DNA from: Chryseobacterium sp. H1D6B
GTDB lineage: Bacteria > Bacteroidota > Bacteroidia > Flavobacteriales > Weeksellaceae
Assembly: GCF_029892445.1 (NCBI RefSeq)
Contig: NZ_JARXVJ010000001.1
Span: 4,030,001 to 4,094,000, forward strand
DNA: 64,000 nt
Direction of reading: 5' to 3'
The notes under the pieces are model-generated. The model saw nothing but the letters and a program-made list of their open reading frames with translations, had not been told where the DNA came from and ran no database searches. How positions within the stretch are numbered: position 1 is the stretch's first letter; each line of letters starts with the position of its first letter. Shown one piece after another: positions 51,046 to 59,517 of the stretch. Both the position numbers and the translations under genes were made by a program.

Positions 51046-51621
51046 ATGAAACGACAATTTTCATTTATTCTTTGTTTATTATTGTCCCTGCAAATTTTTG
51101 GACAGCAGAAAGGAACATTAAACTCAAAAGAAAAAGCACTTATTGAGCAGTTCAAAAATGAATATAAAAAGAAGAATTATAAAAGATTTGCAGGTAAAAT
51201 AACGGTAAAAGATAATCTGGTTCAATTTGATGATAAAACTATTTATTATGATAAAAATGATAAAGAGACCAAAATAATTCTACAAGAAGGTATTATTTAT
51301 CCACAGCTTTTAACCGATTATCAAATGGAAAAATTCTTGGAAGAAACTACCGACAAAACTCAGAGAAGATTTTACAAACTTCAAAAGGATCCGCGTGTTT
51401 CTTTTGACGTAACCAATATGAAAATAACTGATACTCATTATCTAAGTTTTCTGAGTTCTGATCCCAAAGTAAAAATATTTAATATTATTTCTAAAGACAG
51501 CAGACCTCCAGGAACAGTTAATTATTTAATAGAACTAACCAATAAAAATGCAGTGTCGGAAACTTCTATGGAAGATTTTATTAAAAACTCTAAACTAACT
51601 TTTATCCTAAAGAATGATTAA
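51046..51621 (+). CDS. Secreted protein of unknown function
   Basis: The 191-residue protein has a signal peptide ([20 protein letters not shown], cleavage near 19) and a Lys-rich, mostly beta-predicted body ([34 protein letters not shown]). I recognise no family. It is 12 bases after the epimerase gene and is probably co-transcribed; it is found in the periplasm or outside if the signal works. Confidence 0.6.
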   Translation: MKRQFSFILCLLLSLQIFGQQKGTLNSKEKALIEQFKNEYKKKNYKRFAGKITVKDNLVQFDDKTIYYDKNDKETKIILQEGIIYPQLLTDYQMEKFLEETTDKTQRRFYKLQKDPRVSFDVTNMKITDTHYLSFLSSDPKVKIFNIISKDSRPPGTVNYLIELTNKNAVSETSMEDFIKNSKLTFILKND

Positions 51622-51698
51622 GTTTTTTAACTCTTGAAAATTATTCTAAAGAATTCATTGAAAATATAAAAATTGTCAGAAAACAATTGAAATGTAAT

Positions 51699-52295
51699 AT
51701 GGAAAATACTCTCATGCAGAACAGTAAAATTAAAATCGTAAAAACAGAGATTTTATCAGACAACTGGTACACTTTAAATAAAATTACCTACGAAAAATCA
51801 AAAAGAGACGGAACAATAGAAACCCAAAGCAGAGAAGCCTACGACAGAGGAAATGGTGCTGTCATCCTTCTTTACAATAAGAATACAGAGACTGTTATTC
51901 TAACCAGACAGTTTAGATTACCAACTTATATCAACGGAAATTCTACAGGAATGCTTATTGAAGCCTGTGCGGGACTTTTAGACAACGACAATCCTGAAGA
52001 ATGCATAAAAAGAGAAACTGAAGAAGAAACAGGCTACCAGATCTCACAGGTTGAAAAAATTTATGAAGCTTATATGTCGCCCGGTTCTGTGACTGAAATT
52101 CTTCATTTTTTTATTGCAGCTTATTCAGAAGAGATGAAAACTACAGACGGCGGCGGTCTTGAAGAAGAGGGTGAGGATATTGAGGTTTTAGAAATCCCTT
52201 TTGATGATACACTTAGAATGATTGATACGGGTGAGATTAAAGACGCTAAGACTATTATGCTGCTGCAGTATCTCCGTATTAAGGATATTATGTAG
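51699..52295 (+). CDS. nudK: NUDIX hydrolase, NudK-like (GDP-mannose pyrophosphatase)
   Basis: The Nudix-fold enzyme of about 198 residues has the box region [20 protein letters not shown] (REUXEEXG core intact, with Asp in place of the first Glu, as NudK proteins have). The N-terminal [20 protein letters not shown] and the [20 protein letters not shown] segment match NudK, which splits GDP-mannose and related nucleotide sugars. I use ATG 51699; an upstream TTG adds four residues. It is not obviously in an operon. Confidence 0.88.
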   Translation: MENTLMQNSKIKIVKTEILSDNWYTLNKITYEKSKRDGTIETQSREAYDRGNGAVILLYNKNTETVILTRQFRLPTYINGNSTGMLIEACAGLLDNDNPEECIKRETEEETGYQISQVEKIYEAYMSPGSVTEILHFFIAAYSEEMKTTDGGGLEEEGEDIEVLEIPFDDTLRMIDTGEIKDAKTIMLLQYLRIKDIM

Positions 52296-52330
52296 AAAGT
52301 AAAGAATATACGAAGAGACAAAATACAACC

Positions 52331-52933
52331 ATGAAAGACCTAATAAAACTAAGAACATTAATATCCATAAGCTTTTTATTCTTTTTACTGCCTTTCTTAC
52401 GGACCTGCTCAGACCAATCGTTGGAGAAATTAGTTCCTGGTCCTACTGAATTGACTGCTAAAGATTCTATTAGTTCAAAAACCATTATAAATGATACCAT
52501 TAAGGTAGAAAATATATCTAAACAGGAAAGTGAAAAACAATTAAAGAAGGCTTTAGAAGAACGGAAAATAAATATTCAGAAAGCTAAAAAGGAATATACC
52601 TATAATTTTTACGGCATTGTCATGCAGCCTTTTAAATCAGAAAACAAAAGATTAAGTTTGGCTGCATTTTCTAATTTAAGTTTTTATCCCTACTTAGCGT
52701 TACTTTTATTTTTTGTTTCAACAATAAGCATGCTGGTTCTTTCATTTTTTGAGAGAATAAAAGCCATTAGAATACTTGGGATTTTAAATCTTTTATTGTT
52801 AATTACTTCAATGGTTCTTTATTACGCCAGTGAAGTCATTGAAGATTTAAACCAGATTAAGATCGGATTTTATGTGGTATTTATTAATACTTTTTTAATC
52901 ATAATTTTCGCAAATCGAATAAAAACAAAATAA
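52331..52933 (+). CDS. Small membrane protein (pair 1), unknown function
   Basis: The 200-residue protein has an N-terminal hydrophobic stretch (LISISFLFFLLPFL), a charged Ser/Lys-rich region (about 45-100), and three C-terminal membrane segments (about 115-135, 145-165 and 175-195). Function unknown. Its stop overlaps the start of the next membrane protein gene by one base (TAATG), so the two are translated together. Confidence 0.65.
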   Translation: MKDLIKLRTLISISFLFFLLPFLRTCSDQSLEKLVPGPTELTAKDSISSKTIINDTIKVENISKQESEKQLKKALEERKINIQKAKKEYTYNFYGIVMQPFKSENKRLSLAAFSNLSFYPYLALLLFFVSTISMLVLSFFERIKAIRILGILNLLLLITSMVLYYASEVIEDLNQIKIGFYVVFINTFLIIIFANRIKTK

Positions 52934-53382
52934 TGGAAATACAGCATTGCAATAACATAAAAGAAAATGTATCTAAAGGATTGTTTTTCTTAAGCATAAT
53001 TTTATTTCTCATATCTTTATTTCAGCCAGCGTTTTTCATAGATAAAAAAAATGCTGATGCCTATTCAAATTCATTATTTTTATTCTGTTTTGGGTGGATG
53101 AGTTTCTTAGGAGGAGCTTTTATTCCGTTTATAATATGGCTTGCAAATCCACTATATTTAGTTTCCATTATTCTAATTTATAAGAATTTTAAAATTGGAA
53201 TTATCACTTTAACAATGTCAGTTATTTTATCGGTTGCATTTGCTAATTTAGATACTATCTTAAGCAGTGAATCTGGTGCTGTCTCAAAAATCACAGAGTT
53301 AGGTGCTGGTTTTTATCTTTGGATGGCAAGCTTTATTGTTTTACTTATCTGCAGTATTTTTAAAGCCATTAAACCAAATTAA
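52933..53382 (+). CDS. Small membrane protein (pair 2), unknown function
   Basis: The 149-residue protein has four membrane segments (about 15-35, 50-75, 80-105 and 115-140). It overlaps the upstream membrane protein gene by one base. I recognise no family and assign no function. Confidence 0.65.
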   Translation: MEIQHCNNIKENVSKGLFFLSIILFLISLFQPAFFIDKKNADAYSNSLFLFCFGWMSFLGGAFIPFIIWLANPLYLVSIILIYKNFKIGIITLTMSVILSVAFANLDTILSSESGAVSKITELGAGFYLWMASFIVLLICSIFKAIKPN

Positions 53383-53408
53383 ATGTAAACTTCATAACAT
53401 TTCAAACT

Positions 53409-53795
53409 ATGGAAATAGACCACTTAGACCATCTCGTACTAACCGTCGCTGATATTGAAAAAACAGTTCAGTTCTATACCACAATTTTAGGTTTTCAAGT
53501 GGTCACATTTGGGAACAGCCGAAAGGCATTGACTTTTGGAAACCAGAAAATCAATCTTCATCAAAAGGGACATGAATTTGAACCTAAAGCTGAATATCCA
53601 ACTTCAGGTTCTGCAGATCTGTGCTTTATTTCAAAAACAGATATCCACGAAGTTTTAGAAGAATTAAAACTGAAAAATGTTGAGATTATTGAAGGTATTG
53701 TTGACCGTACTGGAGCAACAGGAAAAATAAAATCTATTTATTTCCGGGATCCTGATATGAATTTGATCGAGATAAGTAACTATATTATCAAATAA
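53409..53795 (+). CDS. VOC-family (glyoxalase-like) protein
   Basis: The 128-residue protein is a single vicinal-oxygen-chelate module with two beta-alpha-beta-beta-beta repeats: HLDHLVLTVADIEKTVQFYT, LGFQVVTFGNSRKALTFGNQ, then DLCFISKTDIHEVLEEL and IYFRDPDMNLIEIS. Metal ligands H and E are in place (HLVLTV region and NLIE). The family includes glyoxalases, dioxygenases and resistance proteins; which applies is not clear. It ends at a hairpin shared with the convergent Lrp gene. Confidence 0.85.
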   Translation: MEIDHLDHLVLTVADIEKTVQFYTTILGFQVVTFGNSRKALTFGNQKINLHQKGHEFEPKAEYPTSGSADLCFISKTDIHEVLEELKLKNVEIIEGIVDRTGATGKIKSIYFRDPDMNLIEISNYIIK

Positions 53796-53828
53796 AAGGC
53801 GGCTTCGAGAGCCTCAGCCGCCTTTTTC
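53796..53828 (+). terminator. Bidirectional terminator with 25-base repeat hairpin
   Basis: The core (53798-53822) begins GGCGGCTTCGAGAGC and ends CTCAGCCGCC; its 7-bp arms pair perfectly and a T-run follows. An identical 25-base core lies at 60250-60274. Confidence 0.85.
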
Positions 53829-53833
53829 ATTTT

Positions 53834-54295
53834 CTATATTGTAACTCCGTGATTATTCTTCACCTCCGCCATCACAAAAGTGCTGTGTGTACTTCCGATA
53901 GAATCTAAAGAACCTAATTTATTAAATACAAAATCCTGATAATGTTTCATATCCCTTACCTGAACTTTGAGCAGGAAATCAAAATCTCCTGAAATATTAT
54001 AACATTCCGCAACCTCTTCGATCCCTACAATATCTTTTACAAATTGGTTTCCCACAGCCCTGTCATGAATCTTTAATTTGATCTGGCAGAAAACTGTAAA
54101 ACCACGGTTCAGTTTTTCAGCTTCCAGCACTGCCGCGTAATGCTTGATATACCCTTCCTGTTCCAGTCTTTTTACCCGTTCAAAAACAGGGGATGCTGAA
54201 AGATTTATTTCTTTTGCCAGCTCTTTTACAGTTAGTTTAGCATTTTTTTGAAGGATTTTCAATAGCTGAAGGTCCTTTTCGTCAAGTCTTTCCAC
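53834..54295 (-). CDS. Lrp/AsnC-family transcriptional regulator
   Basis: The 153-residue protein has an N-terminal helix-turn-helix (DEKDLQLLKILQKNAKLTVK, then ELAKEINLSASPVFERVKRL) and a C-terminal RAM amino-acid-sensing domain (FDFLLKVQVRDMKHYQDFVF). A GTG start is used (54295); no ATG is upstream before a stop. It is divergent from the cobalamin riboswitch and metE, so it may sense methionine or another amino acid. Confidence 0.9.
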   Translation of the reverse strand: MERLDEKDLQLLKILQKNAKLTVKELAKEINLSASPVFERVKRLEQEGYIKHYAAVLEAEKLNRGFTVFCQIKLKIHDRAVGNQFVKDIVGIEEVAECYNISGDFDFLLKVQVRDMKHYQDFVFNKLGSLDSIGSTHSTFVMAEVKNNHGVTI

Positions 54296-54454
54296 GGGAT
54301 AATATTCTTTTTACGGATGATTTTTTCAAATTTACAGAATAAATAACTTTAAAAATAAATTAAAACAAAATTATATGCTTAATTTTTAAAATTAAACCAA
54401 TCATTTCACTTAATTGAATACCTTTATCCCCTATTTTGTTCTTTAACATACTTC

Positions 54455-54635
54455 ATCAAACGGAAAAGGTTTTACTCCACGTAGATTAATAGGGAATCGT
54501 GTGAAAATCACGAGCTGTCGCGCAACTGTAAGTAGCACAAAGGTTTTTGTCCTAGAGTATCCACTGCTAAGAGCGGGAAGGATGACAAAAACTGTTACAA
54601 GCCAGGAGACCTGCCTGTTCCGGATTGACAATGCT
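54455..54635 (+). ncRNA. Cobalamin (B12) riboswitch
   Basis: The conserved parts of the class are in order: AGGGAATCGTGTGAAAATCA, GAGCTGTCGCGCAACTGTAA, GCGGGAAGG and the B12-box GCCAGGAGACCTGCC (54601-54615). It lies ahead of metE, the B12-independent methionine synthase, so bound cobalamin should lower metE expression and let a B12-dependent enzyme take over. A short hairpin GCTTC/GAAGC plus four T residues (54632-54654) may be the expression platform. Confidence 0.92.
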
Positions 54636-54654
54636 TCCGCGGTCTGAAGCTTTT
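54632..54654 (+). terminator. Possible riboswitch expression-platform terminator
   Basis: GCTTC and GAAGC pair over an 8-base loop and are followed by TTTT. It is a weak stem, so this is tentative. Confidence 0.35.
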
Positions 54655-55042
54655 GGGTCATACAGATGATACTTTTGAACGTATTGGGTTTGAAATTTTG
54701 ATTTAATTTTAAACGCAAAGATTTTTTATGGTGGCTTATTATTTTAGGGCGCAGAGAATGGCGATAAATCGCTGATGAAGCTCAGGTTTATACGGCCGCT
54801 TCATAAAATCAATTTATTGATTAACTCTTTTCCTTCTTAGAATATAAAGCATATTGAATTAAAACTTTGCGTTAAAAAATAAGAAGCTTTAAAATAATTA
54901 TTTTAATCCACCTCATTCTTTACAGGAAATTACGTCATCGTTGTATCTGTTTTATTTCTCAAAAAATACTTTCCCGGCAGCATTGCGAAGCATTCTAAAA
55001 GAACTTTTAAAACTATTGTTTAATTTAAAAGTTTAAAAGAAA
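54655..55042 (+). other. Long metE leader downstream of the riboswitch
   Basis: This 388-base stretch has no gene. It holds an inverted pair, AACGCAAAG (54712-54720) and CTTTGCGTT (54865-54873), around about 145 bases, resembling other intergenic repeats of these genomes (for example AACACAAAGAGCGCAAAG near 60049). It may be a small inserted repeat element between riboswitch and gene. Confidence 0.45.
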
Positions 55043-57364
55043 ATGCAGACACACTTACTTGGCTACCCGCGTATTGGCAGCAACAGAGAACTCAAAAAAG
55101 CCTGCGAGCAGTATTGGTCAGGAAAAACATCGTTACAGGAACTTCTGGAGACTGGAAAAACCATCAGAAACCATAACTGGAAACTGCAGCAGGAAGCAGG
55201 GATCGATCTTATTCCATCCAATGATTTTTCCTTTTACGACCAGGTTCTGGACATGACGTTGACCGTCGGGGCTATTCCGGAACGTTATCAAGACGTTATC
55301 TCAAAAGAATCCAATACAGAACTGGATCTGTATTTTGCTATGGCAAGAGGATATCAGCAAAACGATCTGGACATTACCGCCATGGAAATGACAAAATGGT
55401 TTGACACCAATTATCACTACATCGTCCCTGAATTCCAGAAAGACCAGCAGTTCAAATTATTTTCCAATAAAATTATCAACGGATTTATTGAAGCAAAAGA
55501 AGCGGGAATCAACACAAAACCTGTCATTATTGGTCTTGTAACTTATTTATTATTAGGAAAAGAAAAAGAAAACGGCTTTGATAAATTAGACCTCGCTCAG
55601 AACTTACTTCCCGTTTATATTGAGATTCTAAAAGAGCTGGAAAATCATGGTGCGTCATACATTCAATTTGATGAACCGTTTTTAGCACTAGATTTAAATC
55701 AAAAAGCTAAAGAAGTTTATCAATTCATTTACGGTGAAATCAGAAAACAGTTTCCAAACCTTAAATTCATCGCAGCAACGTATTTTGATGGATTAAAAGA
55801 CAATCTTTCACTGGCTGCAGCCCTTCCGGTTGATGTTTTACATATTGATTTGGTACGCTGTCCTGAACAATTAGATGAGGTTTTAAATACTATTCCTGAA
55901 ACATTAAGCCTGTCATTAGGAATTGTAGACGGAAGAAATATCTGGAAAAATGATTTCGGACAGTCGCAGGCTTTTATTAAGCAGGCATTAAATGCATTAG
56001 GTTCTGAAAGGGTTTTCATTGCACCATCCTGTTCACTGCTCCACTCGCCTATCGATCTTGATCTGGAAAAAAACGAAAAAACATTATCCCCTGAAATCAA
56101 GAAGTGGATGGCTTTTGCAAAACAGAAAGTCTATGAAATTGTTTCCTTAAAAAAATTAGCGTCAGGAAATACGGATTATCCGTCTTTACAGCAGGCTGCT
56201 GAAAATAAAAAGGCCATTGACAACCGTAAAGTTTCAGAGTTAATTCACAATCAGAGTGTGAAAGACCGTGCAGCAGTAACAACGGAGGAGGATGCAAAAA
56301 GAAACAGTCCGTTTAGTGTCCGTAAAGAAACCCAGCAGGAAGTACTCCAGCTGCCTTTGTTTCCTACCACTACAATAGGTTCGTTTCCACAGACGAAAGA
56401 AGTAAGAAGCTGGAGAGCAAAATTCAAAAAAGGAGAATTAACTGCTGAACAGTACGATGATCTGCTGAAAAAAGAAACAGAAAGAACAATCCGCTGGCAG
56501 GAAGAAATCGGGATTGACGTTCTGGTACATGGAGAATTTGAGCGTAACGATATGGTAGAATATTTCGGGGAACAGCTTTCCGGATTTGCTTTTACGCAGA
56601 ACGGATGGGTTCAGAGCTACGGAAGCCGCTGTGTAAAACCGCCTGTGATCTATGGAGACGTCCACAGGCCGCATCCAATGACGGTTTACTGGTCGGAATA
56701 CGCACAGTCACTGACGAAAAAATGGGTAAAAGGAATGCTGACAGGTCCTGTAACCATTCTGCAGTGGTCTTTTGTGCGTGACGACCAGCCGCGTTCATTG
56801 ACCTGCAGACAAATTGCATTAGCAATCCGCGATGAAGTGAATGATATTGAAAAAGCAGGAATCAGAATTATTCAGATTGATGAACCGGCCATCAGAGAAG
56901 GACTTCCGCTCCGCAAAGCTGAATGGCAGGACTATCTGGAATGGGCGGTTGAGGCATTCAGAATTTCAGCAAGCGGTGTGGAAGATGCTACCCAGATCCA
57001 TACCCACATGTGCTATTCTGAGTTTAACGACATCATCCAGAATATTGCAGCCATGGATGCCGATGTTATCACGATAGAATGCTCCAGAAGCCAGATGGAA
57101 TTGCTGAATGCTTTCGCAGATTTCAAATATCCAAATGAGATCGGGCCGGGAGTTTATGACATCCACTCGCCCAGAGTTCCTTCCAAAGAAGAAATGGTAG
57201 AACTGCTGAAAAAAGCACAGGCTGTTATTCCGGCACAGCAGCTTTGGGTGAATCCAGACTGCGGTTTGAAAACAAGGCATTGGGATGAGACGGAGAAGGC
57301 TTTGATAGCAATGGTGGAAGCTTCGCGGGAACTAGCTAAATCTTATACGATAGAAAAAGTTTAA
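55043..57364 (+). CDS. metE: Cobalamin-independent methionine synthase
   Basis: The 773-residue zinc enzyme methylates homocysteine with 5-methyltetrahydrofolate polyglutamate. It has two similar barrels: the N-terminal Meth_synt_1 (HLLGYPRIGSNRELKKACEQ) and the catalytic C-terminal Meth_synt_2 (from about residue 430, LFPTTTIGSFPQTKEVRSWR). The zinc ligands are visible as H655 and C657 (HTHMCYSEF), E679 (ITIEC) and C740 (VNPDCGL). It sits under a cobalamin riboswitch and beside a divergent Lrp/AsnC gene. Confidence 0.97.
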   Translation: MQTHLLGYPRIGSNRELKKACEQYWSGKTSLQELLETGKTIRNHNWKLQQEAGIDLIPSNDFSFYDQVLDMTLTVGAIPERYQDVISKESNTELDLYFAMARGYQQNDLDITAMEMTKWFDTNYHYIVPEFQKDQQFKLFSNKIINGFIEAKEAGINTKPVIIGLVTYLLLGKEKENGFDKLDLAQNLLPVYIEILKELENHGASYIQFDEPFLALDLNQKAKEVYQFIYGEIRKQFPNLKFIAATYFDGLKDNLSLAAALPVDVLHIDLVRCPEQLDEVLNTIPETLSLSLGIVDGRNIWKNDFGQSQAFIKQALNALGSERVFIAPSCSLLHSPIDLDLEKNEKTLSPEIKKWMAFAKQKVYEIVSLKKLASGNTDYPSLQQAAENKKAIDNRKVSELIHNQSVKDRAAVTTEEDAKRNSPFSVRKETQQEVLQLPLFPTTTIGSFPQTKEVRSWRAKFKKGELTAEQYDDLLKKETERTIRWQEEIGIDVLVHGEFERNDMVEYFGEQLSGFAFTQNGWVQSYGSRCVKPPVIYGDVHRPHPMTVYWSEYAQSLTKKWVKGMLTGPVTILQWSFVRDDQPRSLTCRQIALAIRDEVNDIEKAGIRIIQIDEPAIREGLPLRKAEWQDYLEWAVEAFRISASGVEDATQIHTHMCYSEFNDIIQNIAAMDADVITIECSRSQMELLNAFADFKYPNEIGPGVYDIHSPRVPSKEEMVELLKKAQAVIPAQQLWVNPDCGLKTRHWDETEKALIAMVEASRELAKSYTIEKV

Positions 57365-57384
57365 CTATAATAAATTTTATTTTT

Positions 57385-57420
57385 ATTAAAAAGCAGAGCA
57401 TTAGCTTCTGCTTTTTTAAT
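57385..57420 (+). terminator. Terminator of metE
   Basis: ATTAAAAAGCAGA pairs with TCTGCTTTTTTAAT around a 9-base loop, 20 bases after the stop. Confidence 0.82.
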
Positions 57421-57584
57421 ATCTATTCAATTTGAATAAAAATATATATTAAAAAACTTTTTTCCCTTAATTACATAATATTATTACAAAAAATATCACA
57501 TATGTAAATTATATAATTACATATCAATCAGATATAATTTATAAATTCTACAAATTAATATTTTTACCAAACAAAAAATACACA

Positions 57585-57887
57585 ATGAAAAAAATTATTT
57601 TAGGTGTTGCATTAACAGCCACAGAATTAATAAGTGCCAAAAATTCTGAAAAAGTAAATCCTAAAGAGGTTTCTAAAAAAGAAGCTGTAAAAAATGAAGA
57701 GTCTAAAAAATCAGAAAGTGAGTCTAAAATGACTTGTATGTCAGTCGGCATTTTAATTCCTTGTACAGATGAAGTTATAACTGACACTGTTTGCTGGGGT
57801 GAAGGGTCTGGAACAGATACTTACGCGCAAGCACATGCCGACCATATTAGAAACGCTCAGTTATTGACACAATTTTTGTGTCCTTAA
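57585..57887 (+). CDS. Small secreted Cys-containing peptide, unknown function
   Basis: The 100-residue product has a short N-terminal hydrophobic segment (MKKIILGVALTATELISA), a Lys/Glu/Ser-rich stretch (about 20-48) and a C-terminal part with four cysteines (SKMTCMSVGILIPCTDEVIT, then VCWGEGSG and a terminal FLCP). The layout of charged leader plus Cys-bearing core is also seen in modified peptides, but no modification enzyme is next to it. It lies 45 bases before a GLPGLI-family gene in unusually AT-rich DNA. Confidence 0.6.
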   Translation: MKKIILGVALTATELISAKNSEKVNPKEVSKKEAVKNEESKKSESESKMTCMSVGILIPCTDEVITDTVCWGEGSGTDTYAQAHADHIRNAQLLTQFLCP

Positions 57888-57932
57888 TCAAATCTAATTA
57901 TTATTCTGTGTTTTTAATACTATTTACTTTGT

Positions 57933-58724
57933 ATGAAATATTATCTTTTATCCTTATTTTTTTCTTTTCAGTACTTTATTGCTCAGTCAACAATTCAATC
58001 AGAATATGAGGCAATTTATAAAGTGAGTATTTACTCAGATACTTTATCTAAAAATAATCTATTGCAAGAACATATATCTTTATTAATTAAAGATAATACA
58101 TCATTATTTAAAAGTACTCAAAAAGCAATAAGTGATTCTATTGCCATGGCGGTTAGTGAAAAACAATGGCAAAACCCTATTGATGGAAAAGTGATTACAG
58201 ATTTGAGAAGTGTACCGCGGGTTAACTTTAAAGATGAAGTTTTTCGCGACAACGGAAAAATTACTATTTATAAAGAATTGCTAAGAAATAGATTTTCTTT
58301 TCCTTTAGAAGAAAAACTAAAATGGGAAATTATAGAAGGAGAAACTAAAACAATTGAATCTTATATCTGTAAAAAGGCCACAATTAAGTATAAAAATAGA
58401 AATTATATCGCTTGGTTTACAACTGATATTCCAATTCCTGATGGCCCTTATGTCTTTAAAGGCTTACCCGGATTAATAATGGAAATCTATGATAGTCATG
58501 ATTATTTTAAATTTTCACTGATAAGTTTAAAGAAAGTTACAAAGCCGATGATTCTTATGAAAGATGCTTTTGCAACTGACTTCCAAGCGTATAATAAGGC
58601 TAGAAAAAATTTTTTAGACAATCCAGCAGGAACAATTTCTAATCAAACCGGTATAGCTATTAAACCACAGCAAATATCTACTATTAACCAAAATGCTAGA
58701 CGTTTTAATAATTATATTGATTAA
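57933..58724 (+). CDS. GLPGLI-family protein
   Basis: The 263-residue protein has an N-terminal signal peptide (MKYYLLSLFFSFQYFIAQ) and the family signature FKGLPGLIMEIYDSHDY. These proteins are restricted largely to Bacteroidetes, are exported, and have no known function. The protein is short for the family and the gene is AT-rich compared with its neighbours. It follows the small Cys-containing peptide gene with a 45-base gap, so the two may be one unit. Confidence 0.87.
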   Translation: MKYYLLSLFFSFQYFIAQSTIQSEYEAIYKVSIYSDTLSKNNLLQEHISLLIKDNTSLFKSTQKAISDSIAMAVSEKQWQNPIDGKVITDLRSVPRVNFKDEVFRDNGKITIYKELLRNRFSFPLEEKLKWEIIEGETKTIESYICKKATIKYKNRNYIAWFTTDIPIPDGPYVFKGLPGLIMEIYDSHDYFKFSLISLKKVTKPMILMKDAFATDFQAYNKARKNFLDNPAGTISNQTGIAIKPQQISTINQNARRFNNYID

Positions 58725-58751
58725 AGAAAATTAAATTTTCTTTTTAGTTAT

Positions 58752-58788
58752 AAATATGAAAGCATCCTAATCGGATGCTTTCATATTT
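58752..58788 (+). terminator. Bidirectional hairpin between GLPGLI and XRE genes
   Basis: AAATATGAAAGCATCC pairs perfectly with GGATGCTTTCATATTT (16 bp) around TAATC. Confidence 0.8.
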
Positions 58789-58809
58789 ATATATTTTAAT
58801 CTTCCTAAA

Positions 58810-59187
58810 TTATTTCCCAGAATTATTCAGCTTTTCATTAAGCCTGCTGACTTCTTCTTTTAACAAGTTAATGTATTCTTGCAAATTTTTAATTAAAGAA
58901 ATACCGAACTCATTGTTAAATGTATTATATCCTGCTCCTGAACCGGGGCTATCATTAAATGTTGCATTGCTATTATTAATAACCATCGTAGCCTCTTCCT
59001 CTTCATAAATCTCTTCCAATGGAACATCAAGAAATTTAGCTATTTTATCCCACTCCTCGCGTATAATTTTAACGTCTCCGCCTTCTTTTCTGCTGTAATT
59101 AGATACATCTGTAGCAAGAATATCAGCAATCTGCTGCTGGGTGTATCCCTTTTTCTTTCTTACAACCCGTAATTTTTCTTTTTGCAT
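58810..59187 (-). CDS. XRE-family helix-turn-helix regulator with coiled-coil tail
   Basis: The 125-residue protein has an N-terminal Cro/CI-type helix-turn-helix (about 4-58; KLRVVRKKKGYTQQQIADIL, VSNYSRKEGGDVKI) and a C-terminal coiled coil (SLIKNLQEYINLLKEEVSRL) joined by a Ser/Asn/Gly-rich linker. The tail probably drives dimerisation. A -7 box lies 13 bases before the start. Its targets are unknown. Confidence 0.88.
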   Translation of the reverse strand: MQKEKLRVVRKKKGYTQQQIADILATDVSNYSRKEGGDVKIIREEWDKIAKFLDVPLEEIYEEEEATMVINNSNATFNDSPGSGAGYNTFNNEFGISLIKNLQEYINLLKEEVSRLNEKLNNSGK

Positions 59188-59200
59188 ATCTGTTTTTTTA

Positions 59201-59208
59201 CAAATATA
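59201..59208 (-). promoter_or_regulatory. -7 box TATATTTG before the XRE gene
   Basis: A TAnnTTTG match on the reverse strand ends 13 bases before ATG 59187, giving a very short leader. Confidence 0.42.
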
Positions 59209-59403
59209 AAAAAAATAAGAGTTTGTTTTTTCAAATGCTTTTAAACTCTATACAAAAACTATCTATTTTACTGGCTTATCTGCCCACAGTGTATTATGAA
59301 CGAAATTTCCACAGCATCAAGCAGATATAAAAAAACAAAAACGCATCATAAACATGAAATAAATTAATAATGAATAAGTTATGATTTTTAAAATTTAATT
59401 CCT

Positions 59404-59411
59404 TAATTTTG
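59404..59411 (+). promoter_or_regulatory. -7 box TAATTTTG before the J-domain gene
   Basis: A TAnnTTTG match lies 106 bases before ATG 59518 and 21 bases before the short leader ORF. Confidence 0.45.
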
Positions 59412-59432
59412 CACCCCGAAATAAGGATTCAG

Positions 59433-59507
59433 ATGATGAAACCGCCGTTAAGAGTATTTTGTACAAACAAACACCGATGGCGGCTGCATATGACCTTAAA
59501 TCAGTAA
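59433..59507 (+). CDS. Possible 24-codon leader ORF, unproven
   Basis: Two ATG codons start an in-frame peptide MMKPPLRVFCTNKHRWRLHM plus four residues, ending TAA ten bases before the J-domain gene ATG. A second short frame (ATG 59476, MAAAYDLKSVNIYI) ends overlapping that ATG. Either could be chance, but both follow the promoter-like box directly, as regulatory leader peptides do. Confidence 0.25.
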   Translation: MMKPPLRVFCTNKHRWRLHMTLNQ

Positions 59508-59517
59508 ATATTTACAT

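Larger units (their letters stand above)
59188..59517 (+). other. Intergenic region with divergent promoters and a leader ORF
   Basis: This 330-base region separates the XRE and J-domain genes. It contains TATATTTG on the reverse strand (59201-59208) and TAATTTTG on the forward strand (59404-59411). A stretch starting near 59433 can be read as a 24-codon ORF with an internal inverted pair, CCGCC and GGCGG. Nothing was recognised in 59220-59400. Confidence 0.55.

Noticed and set aside
54443..54718. 91-codon reverse frame over the riboswitch
   Set aside because: The stretch is a conserved cobalamin aptamer; the reverse frame is a shadow of structured RNA.
57585..57887. Confident call of a modified-peptide (RiPP) precursor
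   Set aside because: No modification enzyme or transporter gene is adjacent, and the hydrophobic start could be an ordinary signal peptide.
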